This document shows, in pieces, positions 27,412 through 36,714 of a DNA stretch of 64,000 bases. Made by a program: the position numbers and the translations under genes. Position 1 is the first letter of the stretch; each line of letters starts with the position of its first letter. Origin of the DNA: Flavobacterium praedii (GTDB taxonomy: Bacteria; Bacteroidota; Bacteroidia; Flavobacteriales; Flavobacteriaceae); contig NZ_CP113948.1 of assembly GCF_026810365.1 (NCBI RefSeq), positions 448,001 through 512,000 of the forward strand, written 5' to 3'. Below the pieces are notes generated by a model. The model did not search any database and was not told the origin of the DNA. It was given only the letters and a program-made list of their open reading frames with translations.

Positions 27412-27540
27412 CGGACAATATTTGTGATAGTTTTCTTAAATTGAGTTAAAAATATAAAAATAGGGTTAAAAAAACACTAAATAAAAAGTAATGTTAAGTT
27501 GTTTTTGAATGTAAGAACGTTGTAATTGGATTACAAAAAA

Positions 27541-28956
27541 TTAATTTTTAAAATTATTTTCAAAAGTCTCAAATCGATTTTGCAAGTCCTGTACTACTTG
27601 TTTTTTTACAGTAGGATCTTGAATAAAACTAAAGTTGATACTGTTATATACAAATTGTTTGATATCAGTATAGGTGATGGTTTTGTATCTTTTGGCTAAT
27701 AATACATATTGTTCGGTCATGTTGGTTCGTAATATTCCTGCGTCATCGGTACTAATAACTATGGGTACGCCAAATTCTTTGTATAATAAAATTGGATGAC
27801 GGTTTTCTTTTACTTTTAAGATGAACTCATTACTGGTCAGGTTGATTTCGATTGGAATACTATTTTTGGCCATATAGCGCATTAAATCATAACTTTTTTC
27901 TTCGTATGCCATATCAGCTCCATGTCCTATTCTATTGGCTCCAGCCGTATATACTGCTGCATTGATATGCCAAGTTAATTCTTCGGGACGAACCATTCCT
28001 AAGGTAAGTTCACCAGCATGCATTGCATATTTTACTTTTGGAAAGCGACTGTGGCAATATTTGAACATTAGCATGTGTAAACCATAATCTTTCATAGAAG
28101 TTTCGCCATCTTCAGGAGAAACTATATTCACTCCTGCCATCAGCGGGCTACTATCGGCAGACATAAAAGCAACTACTAGATTTTTGAATAAATCTACGGG
28201 TTCCATGAAACGCAATACAAAATTTTGGTAGCGCATGGTGAATTGATTGTCGTCTATTTTTAGGTCTTTGTGAAGTTTGGCTACGAAGTTTACATTAAAA
28301 TCAGTGGCGTATTTCTTGGCATTTTTTTGAATGAAAATAGTATATAAGGAATCCAAAGATTGCATAATGGCTTTTTCATTTTTAGCTACCATCATTTTCC
28401 TTAAATGAAGGTTGTATTTAGTTAATTCGGATGTGTTTATGGAGCAAGGGATAGTTGATAATTGCGTTTCGATATAGCTTACATTTTCTTTGATGGCTCT
28501 GTTTTTTAGCTCCAATAAACCTGCTCCAAAATTGTTTTTTGTAGCGGTTTCAAACTTCATAAAAGATTCAAAAAATAATTTATCCGATGGGTAATCCACA
28601 TTATTATAATCTTTGACAGACCATTTTTGTATTATTTTTTGTTTGTATATATCTAATTCTCCATTTTTTTGCAAAGTCGAAAATAAAACCCAGTCAGATC
28701 CAGTCTGTTTTTCTTGAGAAACAGCCATGGTTTGAGTGTTGAGAAAAAAATCTTCGGTGATAGCGTGGGCTATTAAAGGTTCAGCATAAATAGACCCAGA
28801 ATAATGGTGGTGTAAGTCGCCTCCTTTGGGCATTTGAGCAAAAAAAGCGGTAAGTTCGGCTTCGTTATTTCTAATTTTTTCAAAATACTGATCTGCCGAT
28901 TGTGCATATCCTACTTGGAATAGGACGTAAAAAAGAATGGTGAAAAATATCTTCAT
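27541..28956 (-). CDS. Exported adenosine deaminase-like metal hydrolase
   Basis: A 471-residue protein with signal peptide MKIFFTILFYVLFQVGYAQ. The adenosine/AMP deaminase fold is evident: GGDLHHHYSGS with the zinc-binding histidines, KYAMHAGELT with the next histidine and the catalytic glutamate, and VISTDDAGILRT with the zinc aspartate. It resembles the secreted ADGF-type deaminases more than the cytoplasmic ones. The frame is open from 28974, but a promoter box covers that position; the ATG at 28956 also gives the signal peptide. Substrate preference is unproved. Confidence 0.87.
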   Translation of the reverse strand: MKIFFTILFYVLFQVGYAQSADQYFEKIRNNEAELTAFFAQMPKGGDLHHHYSGSIYAEPLIAHAITEDFFLNTQTMAVSQEKQTGSDWVLFSTLQKNGELDIYKQKIIQKWSVKDYNNVDYPSDKLFFESFMKFETATKNNFGAGLLELKNRAIKENVSYIETQLSTIPCSINTSELTKYNLHLRKMMVAKNEKAIMQSLDSLYTIFIQKNAKKYATDFNVNFVAKLHKDLKIDDNQFTMRYQNFVLRFMEPVDLFKNLVVAFMSADSSPLMAGVNIVSPEDGETSMKDYGLHMLMFKYCHSRFPKVKYAMHAGELTLGMVRPEELTWHINAAVYTAGANRIGHGADMAYEEKSYDLMRYMAKNSIPIEINLTSNEFILKVKENRHPILLYKEFGVPIVISTDDAGILRTNMTEQYVLLAKRYKTITYTDIKQFVYNSINFSFIQDPTVKKQVVQDLQNRFETFENNFKN

Positions 28957-28971
28957 GGTATAAATTTCGCT

Positions 28972-28979
28972 CAAATATA
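28972..28979 (-). promoter_or_regulatory. -7 promoter box of the adenosine deaminase-like gene
   Basis: TATATTTG on the minus strand, a perfect match, 15 bases before the ATG at 28956. It decides the start because transcription begins downstream of the alternative at 28974. Confidence 0.55.
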
Positions 28980-29020
28980 ATTCAAATTTAATTGAAATAA
29001 AAATTGGTAATTCTAAAAAA

Positions 29021-29082
29021 AAAAAACCATTAAGAAATTAAGATCATTAAGCATTAGTCTAAATGAATTTTAATTTCTTAAT
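29021..29082 (-). terminator. Terminator of the MFS transporter gene
   Basis: ATTAAGAAATTAA (29029-29041) pairs with TTAATTTCTTAAT (29070-29082), a 13-bp stem with a 28-base loop. On the minus strand it is followed by a run of T (plus-strand A run at about 29015-29026). Confidence 0.7.
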
Positions 29083-29159
29083 AGTTTAAAAAAAAGCAAA
29101 ATTGAATGTGTAGTTATGTTTGTAAATCAATAATTTAATAATGAAAATTGCTCTAATTA

Positions 29160-30437
29160 TTAAATAAAAGTTTCGTCATTGCTTTCGGTAAAATCCAAAT
29201 CAGTATAAAATGTTTCTTTCATTTTCCAAAGCGCTAATAAAGAAATTATTGATAGTAATGAGCCAACAATCATTCCTGATTTAAGGATGTCACCGTCTAA
29301 AAGATTATCTCTAAAAAAGCTATAAATTAAAATTATTAATGGAAGTGATCCCCGAACAAAATTAGGAACTGTGGTAGTTACAGTTGCTCTGATGTTGGTT
29401 CCAAATTGCTCCGCTGCAATGGTAACGAACAAAACCCAATATCCTACTGAAAATCCCATAGTAAAGCATAGAATGTAGAAAGCAGTTGCCGAAATTCCAT
29501 AAGCATTCAAATAAACAAAAACCATTAAGAGATTGAAAATCAAAAATAAAGCCATTATTTTTTTTCGACTTTTTAGCCATTGGCTTAATAACCCGCTGGC
29601 AATATCTCCAAAAACCAAACCGGTGTAACAAAAAGCGATTGCTTTTCCTGCCATGATGGTTTCGGCTTGTTGTACGCCTAGAGCTTTTGCAAATTCTGGT
29701 GAAAAAGTAATCAGAACACCTACTAGAAACCAAATTGGAATGCCAATAATAATGCATTGAAGGTATTTTAAAAAACGTTTTTTATGGGTAAATAAAGACA
29801 AGAAGTCACCTTTCGTTTCTTTGGTTTGTTGTATCTGCTTGAACATTCCAGATTCGGTAATGCTGATTCTTAAAAATAGCAACAAAATACCTAGGACACC
29901 TCCAGCATAATAACACAAACGCCAATCCTGAAAAATTTGATATACCAAATAAGCGGCCACTGCACCAGAAACGCCTACTGAAGCTACAATCATTGTTCCA
30001 TAACCTCGTTTTTCTTTAGGTAATGATTCGGCTACCAAAGTAATTCCTGCTCCAAGTTCTCCGGCAAGTCCTATTCCTGCAATCAACCTCCAAAATGCAT
30101 AAGCGTCAACGGTTGTTACCATTCCGTTGGCAATATTAGCTATCGAATAAATTAAAATAGAGCCAAATAAAACGGATATTCTTCCTTTTTTATCACCTAA
30201 AATTCCCCAAAGAATACCGCCAAATAACATTCCAAACATTTGCATACTAATGAGGTATTCACCTTGATTTCGGATGGCATCACCTGTAATTCCTAAATCT
30301 TTTAAACTGTCTGTACGAACAATTCCAAAAAGTAATAGATCGTAAATGTCAACAAAATAGCCTAGTGCTGCCACAATTACGGCGGCATTGAGAATGGATT
30401 TAGAATTTTTTTTTAATGGTGGTATAGTGTTAATCAT
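29160..30437 (-). CDS. MFS transporter
   Basis: A 425-residue inner-membrane transporter with twelve predicted helices. The loop between helices 2 and 3 has GILGDKKGRISVLFGS, and GIGLAGELGAGITLVAESLPKEKRGYG follows helix 4, both typical of the sugar/metabolite-proton symporter branch. Substrate is not deducible. It is divergent from the sialic-acid locus and separated by 438 bases, and has its own promoter, so it need not belong to that locus. Confidence 0.85.
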   Translation of the reverse strand: MINTIPPLKKNSKSILNAAVIVAALGYFVDIYDLLLFGIVRTDSLKDLGITGDAIRNQGEYLISMQMFGMLFGGILWGILGDKKGRISVLFGSILIYSIANIANGMVTTVDAYAFWRLIAGIGLAGELGAGITLVAESLPKEKRGYGTMIVASVGVSGAVAAYLVYQIFQDWRLCYYAGGVLGILLLFLRISITESGMFKQIQQTKETKGDFLSLFTHKKRFLKYLQCIIIGIPIWFLVGVLITFSPEFAKALGVQQAETIMAGKAIAFCYTGLVFGDIASGLLSQWLKSRKKIMALFLIFNLLMVFVYLNAYGISATAFYILCFTMGFSVGYWVLFVTIAAEQFGTNIRATVTTTVPNFVRGSLPLIILIYSFFRDNLLDGDILKSGMIVGSLLSIISLLALWKMKETFYTDLDFTESNDETFI

Positions 30438-30575
30438 TAGTATTTGGTCTTTTTGGTATGTGTCAGTAATAGATTAGAATGTGCATTGTTGCTCAAGACA
30501 AAAAAAATTTTAAAAGTTCCGAATTAAATTTTTGTAAAAGGAGCCGAATGACTGCTTTGTTTTTGATTATCGATT

Positions 30576-30606
30576 CAAATATAATTGACTTGATTCTGTT
30601 TTGCAA
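30576..30606 (-). promoter_or_regulatory. Promoter of the MFS transporter gene
   Basis: On the minus strand TTG (30606-30604) is followed after 20 bases by TATATTTG (30583-30576), both boxes perfect. The leader to the ATG at 30437 would be about 135 bases. Confidence 0.55.
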
Positions 30607-30808
30607 CTATTAGGATTTTATGTGTTATTTTTTGAATAAATGGAATCAAAAAATCAGGGTTTGTGGTTTTTTTTCAAGGTTATTGATCTGTTGATTTTAT
30701 TGATTATAATATTGAATATGCTTCTTTTTTCTCTCAAATAAATTAAATATTTCACTATTTGTTGTTAATTTATTAAAATATTAAAATATTTTTTTTTGAA
30801 TAATAGAG

Positions 30809-30836
30809 TTGTAGGAGGTTTTTTTTGTTATGTTTG
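30809..30836 (+). promoter_or_regulatory. Promoter of the ECF sigma factor gene
   Basis: TTG (30809-30811) and TATGTTTG (30829-30836) are 17 bases apart, an exact flavobacterial -33/-7 pair, about 40 bases before the ATG at 30876. It is a housekeeping-type promoter, so the sigma gene need not depend on its own product. Confidence 0.65.
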
Positions 30837-30875
30837 TTGCAATTAATTTAAGAAATTGAGTTACTCCAAAACTTT

Positions 30876-31487
30876 ATGAATTCTCCATTAATGACTTCAG
30901 ATGAATCCCTTATTTTATTAAAAGTAGCTTCTGGCAATGAATTTGTGTACTCTCGTCTTGTTGAAAAATATTGGCAAAAAGTGCTGCAACATGCCTTAAG
31001 TTTTGTAAAATCGTATCCTGTAGCCGAAGAGTTAACCCAAGATGTATTTATACAAATTTGGGAGAAAAAAGAAAAGTTGTCCGAAGTTAACAGTTTTGAT
31101 AATTATCTTTTTATTGTAAGTAGAAATTTAATTATAACTCATATTCGTCGAAAATTGGTAGAAACAGAATCTTTTAAGGGAGAAAAAATCCAAGAAATGT
31201 TTTTGAAACCAGATGAACAATATGAGTTTAAAGAATTGACTAGTATCATTAATGAAGGTGCCAATCTTTTGGCAGAACCTAGACGTACTATTTTTTTATT
31301 AAGCCGTTTAGAGGGAAAAGATGCTGATTTTATTAGTGAAGAACTGGGACTTGCCAAAAGAACCATTCGTTGGCATTTGCTAGAAGCCTTGAACTTCCTA
31401 AGAATCTATCTTCACAAGCATTATGGCATTAAAATGTTGTTCTTATTTTGTATAGGGCGATATTTGTTTATTGCTGTTATTTTATGA
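30876..31487 (+). CDS. ECF sigma factor (FecI type)
   Basis: A 203-residue sigma-70 family ECF factor. Region 2 covers about residues 20-90 (YSRLVEKYWQKVLQHALSFV, then ELTQDVFIQIWEK), and region 4 is near residues 125-175 (FLLSRLEGKDADFISEELGL with the helix-turn-helix). A hydrophobic stretch at the end (MLFLFCIGRYLFIAVIL) is unusual for a soluble sigma factor. It precedes a FecR-type anti-sigma gene and a transducer-type SusC, the arrangement of signal-transducing receptors that switch on their own uptake genes. Confidence 0.9.
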   Translation: MNSPLMTSDESLILLKVASGNEFVYSRLVEKYWQKVLQHALSFVKSYPVAEELTQDVFIQIWEKKEKLSEVNSFDNYLFIVSRNLIITHIRRKLVETESFKGEKIQEMFLKPDEQYEFKELTSIINEGANLLAEPRRTIFLLSRLEGKDADFISEELGLAKRTIRWHLLEALNFLRIYLHKHYGIKMLFLFCIGRYLFIAVIL

Positions 31488-31552
31488 TATTTTTTATACT
31501 CTAAATATTTTTTTTACTTTTTTTTAAAATTTTATTCATTTTCATTGCCGCT

Positions 31553-31581
31553 TTGGTGAAGTATTCTCGTCTTTATATTTG
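31553..31581 (+). promoter_or_regulatory. Promoter of the anti-sigma gene
   Basis: TTG (31553-31555) and TATATTTG (31574-31581) lie 18 bases apart, both perfect, about 34 bases before the ATG at 31616. The anti-sigma factor can therefore be made independently of the sigma gene promoter. Confidence 0.6.
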
Positions 31582-31615
31582 AAGGACAACCTTACAAGGC
31601 TTAAATCTTTTCGTT

Positions 31616-32785
31616 ATGTATCAAAAAGAAGTGTTTAAAGAACTTATGTATCAATTTGTTTCAGGTGAAATATCTCTTGAAGGCAAAGCTCAATTATTAA
31701 AAATGATTGATGATCCTCAATATGAAGATGATTTAGATTTTATACTTCGTGAAAATTATGAACGTATTGGACCTGTTAAAGCAAATCCAGAATCAACACA
31801 ACAATTTATCCAATCTCTCACAAAGAAAATAAATACAATAAACGACCAGGTTGCAGAAGAAGCTGATTCTACATTATTTAATTGGAAAAAATTAGTGGTC
31901 GCTGCAAGTATTGTTTTGGTTATGGGACTTGGTTATGTTGCATTCAATCGAAATAAAGTTTCAACAGCAATAGCAAATATTGATAAGAATGTTATTATGC
32001 CTGGTAGATCAGGTGCAATACTAACTTTGGGAGATGGTTCTCAAATTGTTTTAGATAGTGTTGCCAATGGAGTTCTAGCCAATCAAAGCAATACTGCCGT
32101 TGCCAAGAAAGATGGTGAAATAATTTATACAGAAGGAAGTAATGCTCGTGGTGTAATAAATAAAATGATGACTCCAAGAGGAAGACAATTTAAATTAGAA
32201 TTATCAGATGGCACAAAAGTTTGGCTTAATGCTTCTTCTTCTATTTCATTTCCAACTGCATTTGCCGCCAATGAAAGAAAAGTATCAATAGTAGGAGAAG
32301 TTTATTTTGAAGTTGCCAAAGATAAACATAGACCTTTTAAAGTAACAGTTAACGATGTAGAAGTACAGGTTTTGGGGACTCATTTTAATGTTAATGGTTA
32401 CGATGATGAAGGTGAAATCAAAACTTCGCTTATTGAAGGTAGTATATTAGTGGGCAAAAAAGATCAAAAAGTACTTTTGAAACCAGGTCAGCAAGCCAAT
32501 ATAAAAAAATCAGGTGGCGTTAAGGTAAAAGCCCTTGATAATTTTGATGAAGTATTGGCTTGGAAAAATGGTATGTTCCATTTTGATAATGCAAGTCTCG
32601 AAACGGTATTACGCCAAATAAGTCGTTGGTATGATGTAGATGTAGTTATGGATAAAGGAGTTGTTTCTAGAAACTTTGAAGGTGAAATAAATAGAGACCT
32701 AGAATTATCACAAGTATTGAAAATTTTAGAAGGAAATAATGTTCACTTTAAAATAGAAGGCAAAATTTTGAAAGTGATGCCATAA
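31616..32785 (+). CDS. FecR-type anti-sigma factor
   Basis: A 389-residue inner-membrane protein. The cytoplasmic ~85 residues bind the sigma factor, one membrane helix follows (LVVAASIVLVMGLGYVAF), and the periplasmic part has the FecR domain (TPRGRQFKLELSDGTKVWLN, then GEVYFEVAKD) and the C-terminal DUF4974 domain (FHFDNASLETVLRQISRWYDVDV). The last domain is expected to touch the STN domain of the outer-membrane receptor encoded next. Confidence 0.93.
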   Translation: MYQKEVFKELMYQFVSGEISLEGKAQLLKMIDDPQYEDDLDFILRENYERIGPVKANPESTQQFIQSLTKKINTINDQVAEEADSTLFNWKKLVVAASIVLVMGLGYVAFNRNKVSTAIANIDKNVIMPGRSGAILTLGDGSQIVLDSVANGVLANQSNTAVAKKDGEIIYTEGSNARGVINKMMTPRGRQFKLELSDGTKVWLNASSSISFPTAFAANERKVSIVGEVYFEVAKDKHRPFKVTVNDVEVQVLGTHFNVNGYDDEGEIKTSLIEGSILVGKKDQKVLLKPGQQANIKKSGGVKVKALDNFDEVLAWKNGMFHFDNASLETVLRQISRWYDVDVVMDKGVVSRNFEGEINRDLELSQVLKILEGNNVHFKIEGKILKVMP

Positions 32786-32842
32786 AAAAAACAAATCAGG
32801 GAAACCTTTTTTTATAAAAAATTTATTTGTGATCCAATAAAA

Positions 32843-32894
32843 AAGCCAGCAGATGTTGGAAGCATCGCTGGCTTGTTCCTTAGTAAAAAGGAAC
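32843..32894 (+). promoter_or_regulatory. Two tandem hairpins in front of susC
   Basis: Hairpin 1: AAGCCAGC (32843-32850) pairs with GCTGGCTT (32867-32874), and GATG/CATC extend it inward with one bulged A. Hairpin 2 follows without a gap: GTTCCTT (32875-32881) with AAGGAAC (32888-32894) and a six-base loop. No T run follows, so simple termination is unlikely. They end 70 bases before the susC ATG. Confidence 0.7.
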
Positions 32895-32964
32895 TATGAC
32901 TGGAAAAACAGATAAATAGACCAAGCGAGGAAAATTTATTTTTAACCAAAATCATTACAAAAGT

Positions 32965-35900
32965 ATGAAATTATTACCAAAAAGCAAGTCGAGAAATTCT
33001 TGGCTAACCCCTAAATTCTGGAAAGTTATGAAATTAACGTCCATATTGATAATTGCCCTTACGCTAAATGTATCGGCAGCAGTATCTTCACAAACAATAA
33101 CTTTCTCTGGAAAGAATGTAACAGCAAAAAAAGTACTCTCTGTTATTAAAGAACAAACAAATTATGTTTTTTTCTACGATGTTACTATTTTAAAAAATGT
33201 AAAACCAATTTCAATTGATGTTAAAAATGCTTCAATCGAAAAAGTATTGCAAGAAGCTTTCAAGGGTGCTCCTGTAAAATGGATTATTCAAGGCAAAACG
33301 ATTTCTTTAATTCCAAAAATGGATAATTCTGTAAAAAGAACATCAATTGCGCCAGTTAACCGAAAAATTAAAGGTAAAGTTTTCAATGAAAAAGGGGAGT
33401 CTTTACCAGGAGCAAATATATTGGCCAAAGGAACAACTATAACAGCATCAACAGAACTTGATGGGACTTTTGAAATTGAAATTCCAGATTATGTGACCGT
33501 ATTATTGGTTACATATATTGGGTTACAAGATCAAGAAGTTAAAATTGTAAGTGATGAAGATCTAAGAATAGTTTTAAAAGAAGTTGGGCAACAAATGAAT
33601 GAAGTACTTGTTGTGGGTTACGGATCTCAAAATAGAAGAACAGTAAGTACATCAGTTTCTAAATTAGATAAAAAAGTATTAGAAAATATACCCTATTCTA
33701 ATGTTACTCAAGCACTACAAGGTAATGTAAGTGGTGTTGTTGTTCGCACGGCTTCAGGACAACCAGGAAAAGCATCAAGTATTATAATTCGTGGTGGTAC
33801 CTCTATTGATAATCCAGGAGGAGCAACTCCTTTGTATATTGTTGACGGAGTAATACGTTCTCAGATAGATGATATTAACTCAGCCGATATTGCCTCGTTA
33901 CAAGTATTAAAAGACGCTGCATCAACTTCCATTTATGGTGCACGTGGATCTAATGGTGTTGTTATTATTACAACCTCTACAGGTAAAGTTGGGAAAACAA
34001 AAATTTCCTATAGTTATTCGTCTCAATTCAGTCAAATTGCAAAAAAATATGATTTTTTGGGGGGAGAAGACTTCATTCGTTTGTCTCGTTTAGGTGTTAA
34101 AAATGCTGCCGATATTATGGGTGGAACACGTCCTAATGCTAGAGATAATCAATTAATAGGAGCAACTCCTTATGGTACGGGTAATAATTTGAATAATAAT
34201 ACACCGTTTGCCACATTATTAAAATCAAGTTTATCCGCACAAACAATTGCTACTTTGCAAGGCGAAGGTTGGCAAGAAATGGTTGATCCTTTGAATACAT
34301 CGAATACAATTATGTACAAAAGTACCAATTGGAATGATGTTTTGTTTCAAAATGCTTTGACGCAAAATCATAATTTAAATTTTAGTGGTGGTACAGAAAA
34401 AGGTCTTTTTGATTTAAGTTTAGGATATTTAAAAGGAGATGGAGTTACTATTTATACCGGTTATGAGAGATTTACCGCAAAGTTGAATGCGTCTTTTAAT
34501 TTGACTGATAATTTTACTTTAAGTGGTAAAGTTTTATATGCTAAATCGAATAACAATCAAGTGGTAAGTAATAGTGTGGTCTTTAATAGATATTTGGGAA
34601 ATGCACCTACAACAAAAATTTTATTGGAAGATGGTAGTTTGGCGCCAGGCCAAAATAATATAAACGGAAATCCATTATATCAAATGGGTAAAGTAAAAGG
34701 GATTAATGAAAATGAAAAATTACAAATGTCTTTTGATGGAGATTTGAAACTTTCAAAAGATTTAGTTTTTACACCTTCAATGTCTTTATATAGTGAAAAT
34801 GCTTCTGGAAATGTTTTTCAACAGGCATTTTTGAGCGGAAGTACAGGACTAGTTGACAATACTCGAACAGCTTCTCAAGTAAATAATCGTTTGTTTCAAA
34901 CACAATTTGAAGGGGTTTTTACGTATACGAAATCGATTGATGCCGTAGGTAATTTTCAAGCAAAATTAGGAGCTTCAAATTACGAAAGAACAATAAAAGC
35001 ATTTAATGCTTCGGGTAAAGGAAGTCCTTCCGATTTAGCTCAGACTTTAGATTCATCTCCAATTCCAGTTTCCGTTTATGCGAATAATACGAAATTGGTT
35101 ATGAATGGTGTTTTCGGACGTTTGAATTACGATTATAAAAACAGGTATTTATTTACAGGATCTTTTCGATATGATGGTGCTTCTAGTTTAGGACCAAACA
35201 ATAAATACGGTTTTTTTCCTGGGATATCTGTAGGATGGAATGCGCATGAAGAAGAATTTTGGAAAGTAATGCCAACAGTGGTTTCATCATTCAAATTGAG
35301 AGGAAGTTTTGGTGTTAATGGAAACTTAGGTACTTTGGGTGATTTTCAAGCAGGAGGATTATATGCAGGATCTACAAACGGAATTGCCAATAATTATAAT
35401 GGTCAATCTGCAATTATTAACTCACAAATCGCAAACCCTGGCCTAAAATGGGAACAATCACAAACTAATAATATTGGTTTTGATTTGGGTATTCACGAAG
35501 ACAAGATTAGATTAATTGGAGATTTTTATAACAAATTAACGTCGGATCTATTAACCAATTTGACTTTGCCTTCTAATAGTGGATTTTCAACAGTTTTGAC
35601 TAATCTAGGAGGTTTAAGAAGTAAAGGATTTGAAATGGAATTGGCTACTACGATTTACAATCAAAATGATTTAAAAATTAATGCTGGATTCATTATATCA
35701 CACAATACGAATGTTATTGAGACCCTTCCTTATAATGGGAATTTAAACAACAGAATTGGTGGAACCCAAATTTGGGATGCTGCCAGTGGATCTTATGTAT
35801 ATGTAGGTGGGTCACAAGAAGGACAAAAAATTGGAGATTTTTATGCTCATAAACAATTATACATTCTTCCTACTCAAGCTGCTGCAGATGCATATAATGC

Positions 35901-36612
35901 GACAACAAAAGATACTTATGTAACAAAAACAAACGCCGCTGGTGGAAATCCTAATGGAATTAAATTTCCTGGAGATGCTGTTTTTGAAGATACCGATGGC
36001 AATAATATTATCGATAGTAGAGACAGAAAATACATGGGGAATATGTTTCCTAAATATGTAGGAGGTATTAATTTTGATGTGAGTTATAAAGGTTTTTCAT
36101 TAGTGGTTAGAACAGATTATTCATTAGGAGCTACAATATATAATGAAGCCAGAGCTCGTTTTGTTGGTCAATTTCAAGGGAATTATGGTTTACTGGCCGA
36201 AAGTTTACAATCTTGGCAAAAAGAAGGAGACATTACTGATGTACCTCGTTACCGTTGGGCTGATCAAACCAATCAAAACAATTTATTTAGATCGGAAGCT
36301 AGTGGAGCAGCTTATAACACAAATATGTTTCAAGGAAATAGTCGTTATTATGAAAGTGGAGATTATTTATGTTTAAGAGAAATCACTTTAGGATATACTA
36401 TTCCAACTTCTTTTGCTAATAAAGTACGATTAGCATCGGCACGTTTTTATGTAACAGGAAGTAATCTTTATTATTTTACTAAATATACAGGTTTAAGTCC
36501 TGAAGTTCAAGGTATTGATGGAGGTTCTAGCCAAGGTTTAAATTCAGCTGGAGCTACAGGTACATATCCAGTACCAAGAAACATAATATTTGGATTAAAT
36601 GTAAGTCTGTAA
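32965..36612 (+). CDS. SusC-type TonB-dependent receptor with STN signalling domain
   Basis: A 1215-residue outer-membrane receptor. After a signal sequence (about residues 22-43) comes the STN domain (ITFSGKNVTAKKVLSVIKEQ, about 45-118), then the carboxypeptidase-like beta domain (IKGKVFNEKGESLPGANILA), the plug (VLVVGYGSQNRR, with SIYGARGSNGVVIITT), and a 22-strand barrel. The STN domain marks it as a transducer that signals to the FecR protein. With SusD it should import sialic acid or sialoglycan fragments, judged from the genes downstream. Confidence 0.95.
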   Translation: MKLLPKSKSRNSWLTPKFWKVMKLTSILIIALTLNVSAAVSSQTITFSGKNVTAKKVLSVIKEQTNYVFFYDVTILKNVKPISIDVKNASIEKVLQEAFKGAPVKWIIQGKTISLIPKMDNSVKRTSIAPVNRKIKGKVFNEKGESLPGANILAKGTTITASTELDGTFEIEIPDYVTVLLVTYIGLQDQEVKIVSDEDLRIVLKEVGQQMNEVLVVGYGSQNRRTVSTSVSKLDKKVLENIPYSNVTQALQGNVSGVVVRTASGQPGKASSIIIRGGTSIDNPGGATPLYIVDGVIRSQIDDINSADIASLQVLKDAASTSIYGARGSNGVVIITTSTGKVGKTKISYSYSSQFSQIAKKYDFLGGEDFIRLSRLGVKNAADIMGGTRPNARDNQLIGATPYGTGNNLNNNTPFATLLKSSLSAQTIATLQGEGWQEMVDPLNTSNTIMYKSTNWNDVLFQNALTQNHNLNFSGGTEKGLFDLSLGYLKGDGVTIYTGYERFTAKLNASFNLTDNFTLSGKVLYAKSNNNQVVSNSVVFNRYLGNAPTTKILLEDGSLAPGQNNINGNPLYQMGKVKGINENEKLQMSFDGDLKLSKDLVFTPSMSLYSENASGNVFQQAFLSGSTGLVDNTRTASQVNNRLFQTQFEGVFTYTKSIDAVGNFQAKLGASNYERTIKAFNASGKGSPSDLAQTLDSSPIPVSVYANNTKLVMNGVFGRLNYDYKNRYLFTGSFRYDGASSLGPNNKYGFFPGISVGWNAHEEEFWKVMPTVVSSFKLRGSFGVNGNLGTLGDFQAGGLYAGSTNGIANNYNGQSAIINSQIANPGLKWEQSQTNNIGFDLGIHEDKIRLIGDFYNKLTSDLLTNLTLPSNSGFSTVLTNLGGLRSKGFEMELATTIYNQNDLKINAGFIISHNTNVIETLPYNGNLNNRIGGTQIWDAASGSYVYVGGSQEGQKIGDFYAHKQLYILPTQAAADAYNATTKDTYVTKTNAAGGNPNGIKFPGDAVFEDTDGNNIIDSRDRKYMGNMFPKYVGGINFDVSYKGFSLVVRTDYSLGATIYNEARARFVGQFQGNYGLLAESLQSWQKEGDITDVPRYRWADQTNQNNLFRSEASGAAYNTNMFQGNSRYYESGDYLCLREITLGYTIPTSFANKVRLASARFYVTGSNLYYFTKYTGLSPEVQGIDGGSSQGLNSAGATGTYPVPRNIIFGLNVSL

Positions 36613-36620
36613 ATTTTAAT

Positions 36621-36703
36621 AATAAACATCATGAAATCGCCATGATATTAAATTCAAAAATTGGTAAGTAGAATGGCGATACCATATTCCTTTAAAAAAC
36701 AAA
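36621..36703 (+). repeat. 83-bp intercistronic hairpin element, copy 1 (before susD)
   Basis: Left part AATAAACATCATGAAATCGC, continued by CATGAT, and right part AGAATGGCGATACCATATTC, continued by CTTTAAAAAACAAA, are almost identical to the element at 38266. ATCGCCAT (36636-36643) pairs with ATGGCGAT (36673-36680). A five-codon frame ATGAAATCGCCATGA (MKSP, stop) lies at 36631-36645. The hairpin ends 34 bases before the susD ATG. The loop is different in the two copies. Confidence 0.85.
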
Positions 36704-36714
36704 TATTATCTATT

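Larger units (their letters stand above)
30438..30875. other. Divergent regulatory gap between MFS and ECF sigma genes
   Basis: No gene is seen in this 438-base AT-rich stretch. It holds one full promoter toward each side (minus strand 30606-30576, plus strand 30809-30836). Nothing else was recognised. Confidence 0.6.

Noticed and set aside
32786..32842. Ordinary terminator after the anti-sigma gene (AGG-GAAA-CCT with T run)
   Set aside because: Only three G-C pairs; any stability would come from A-T pairing of the flanks.
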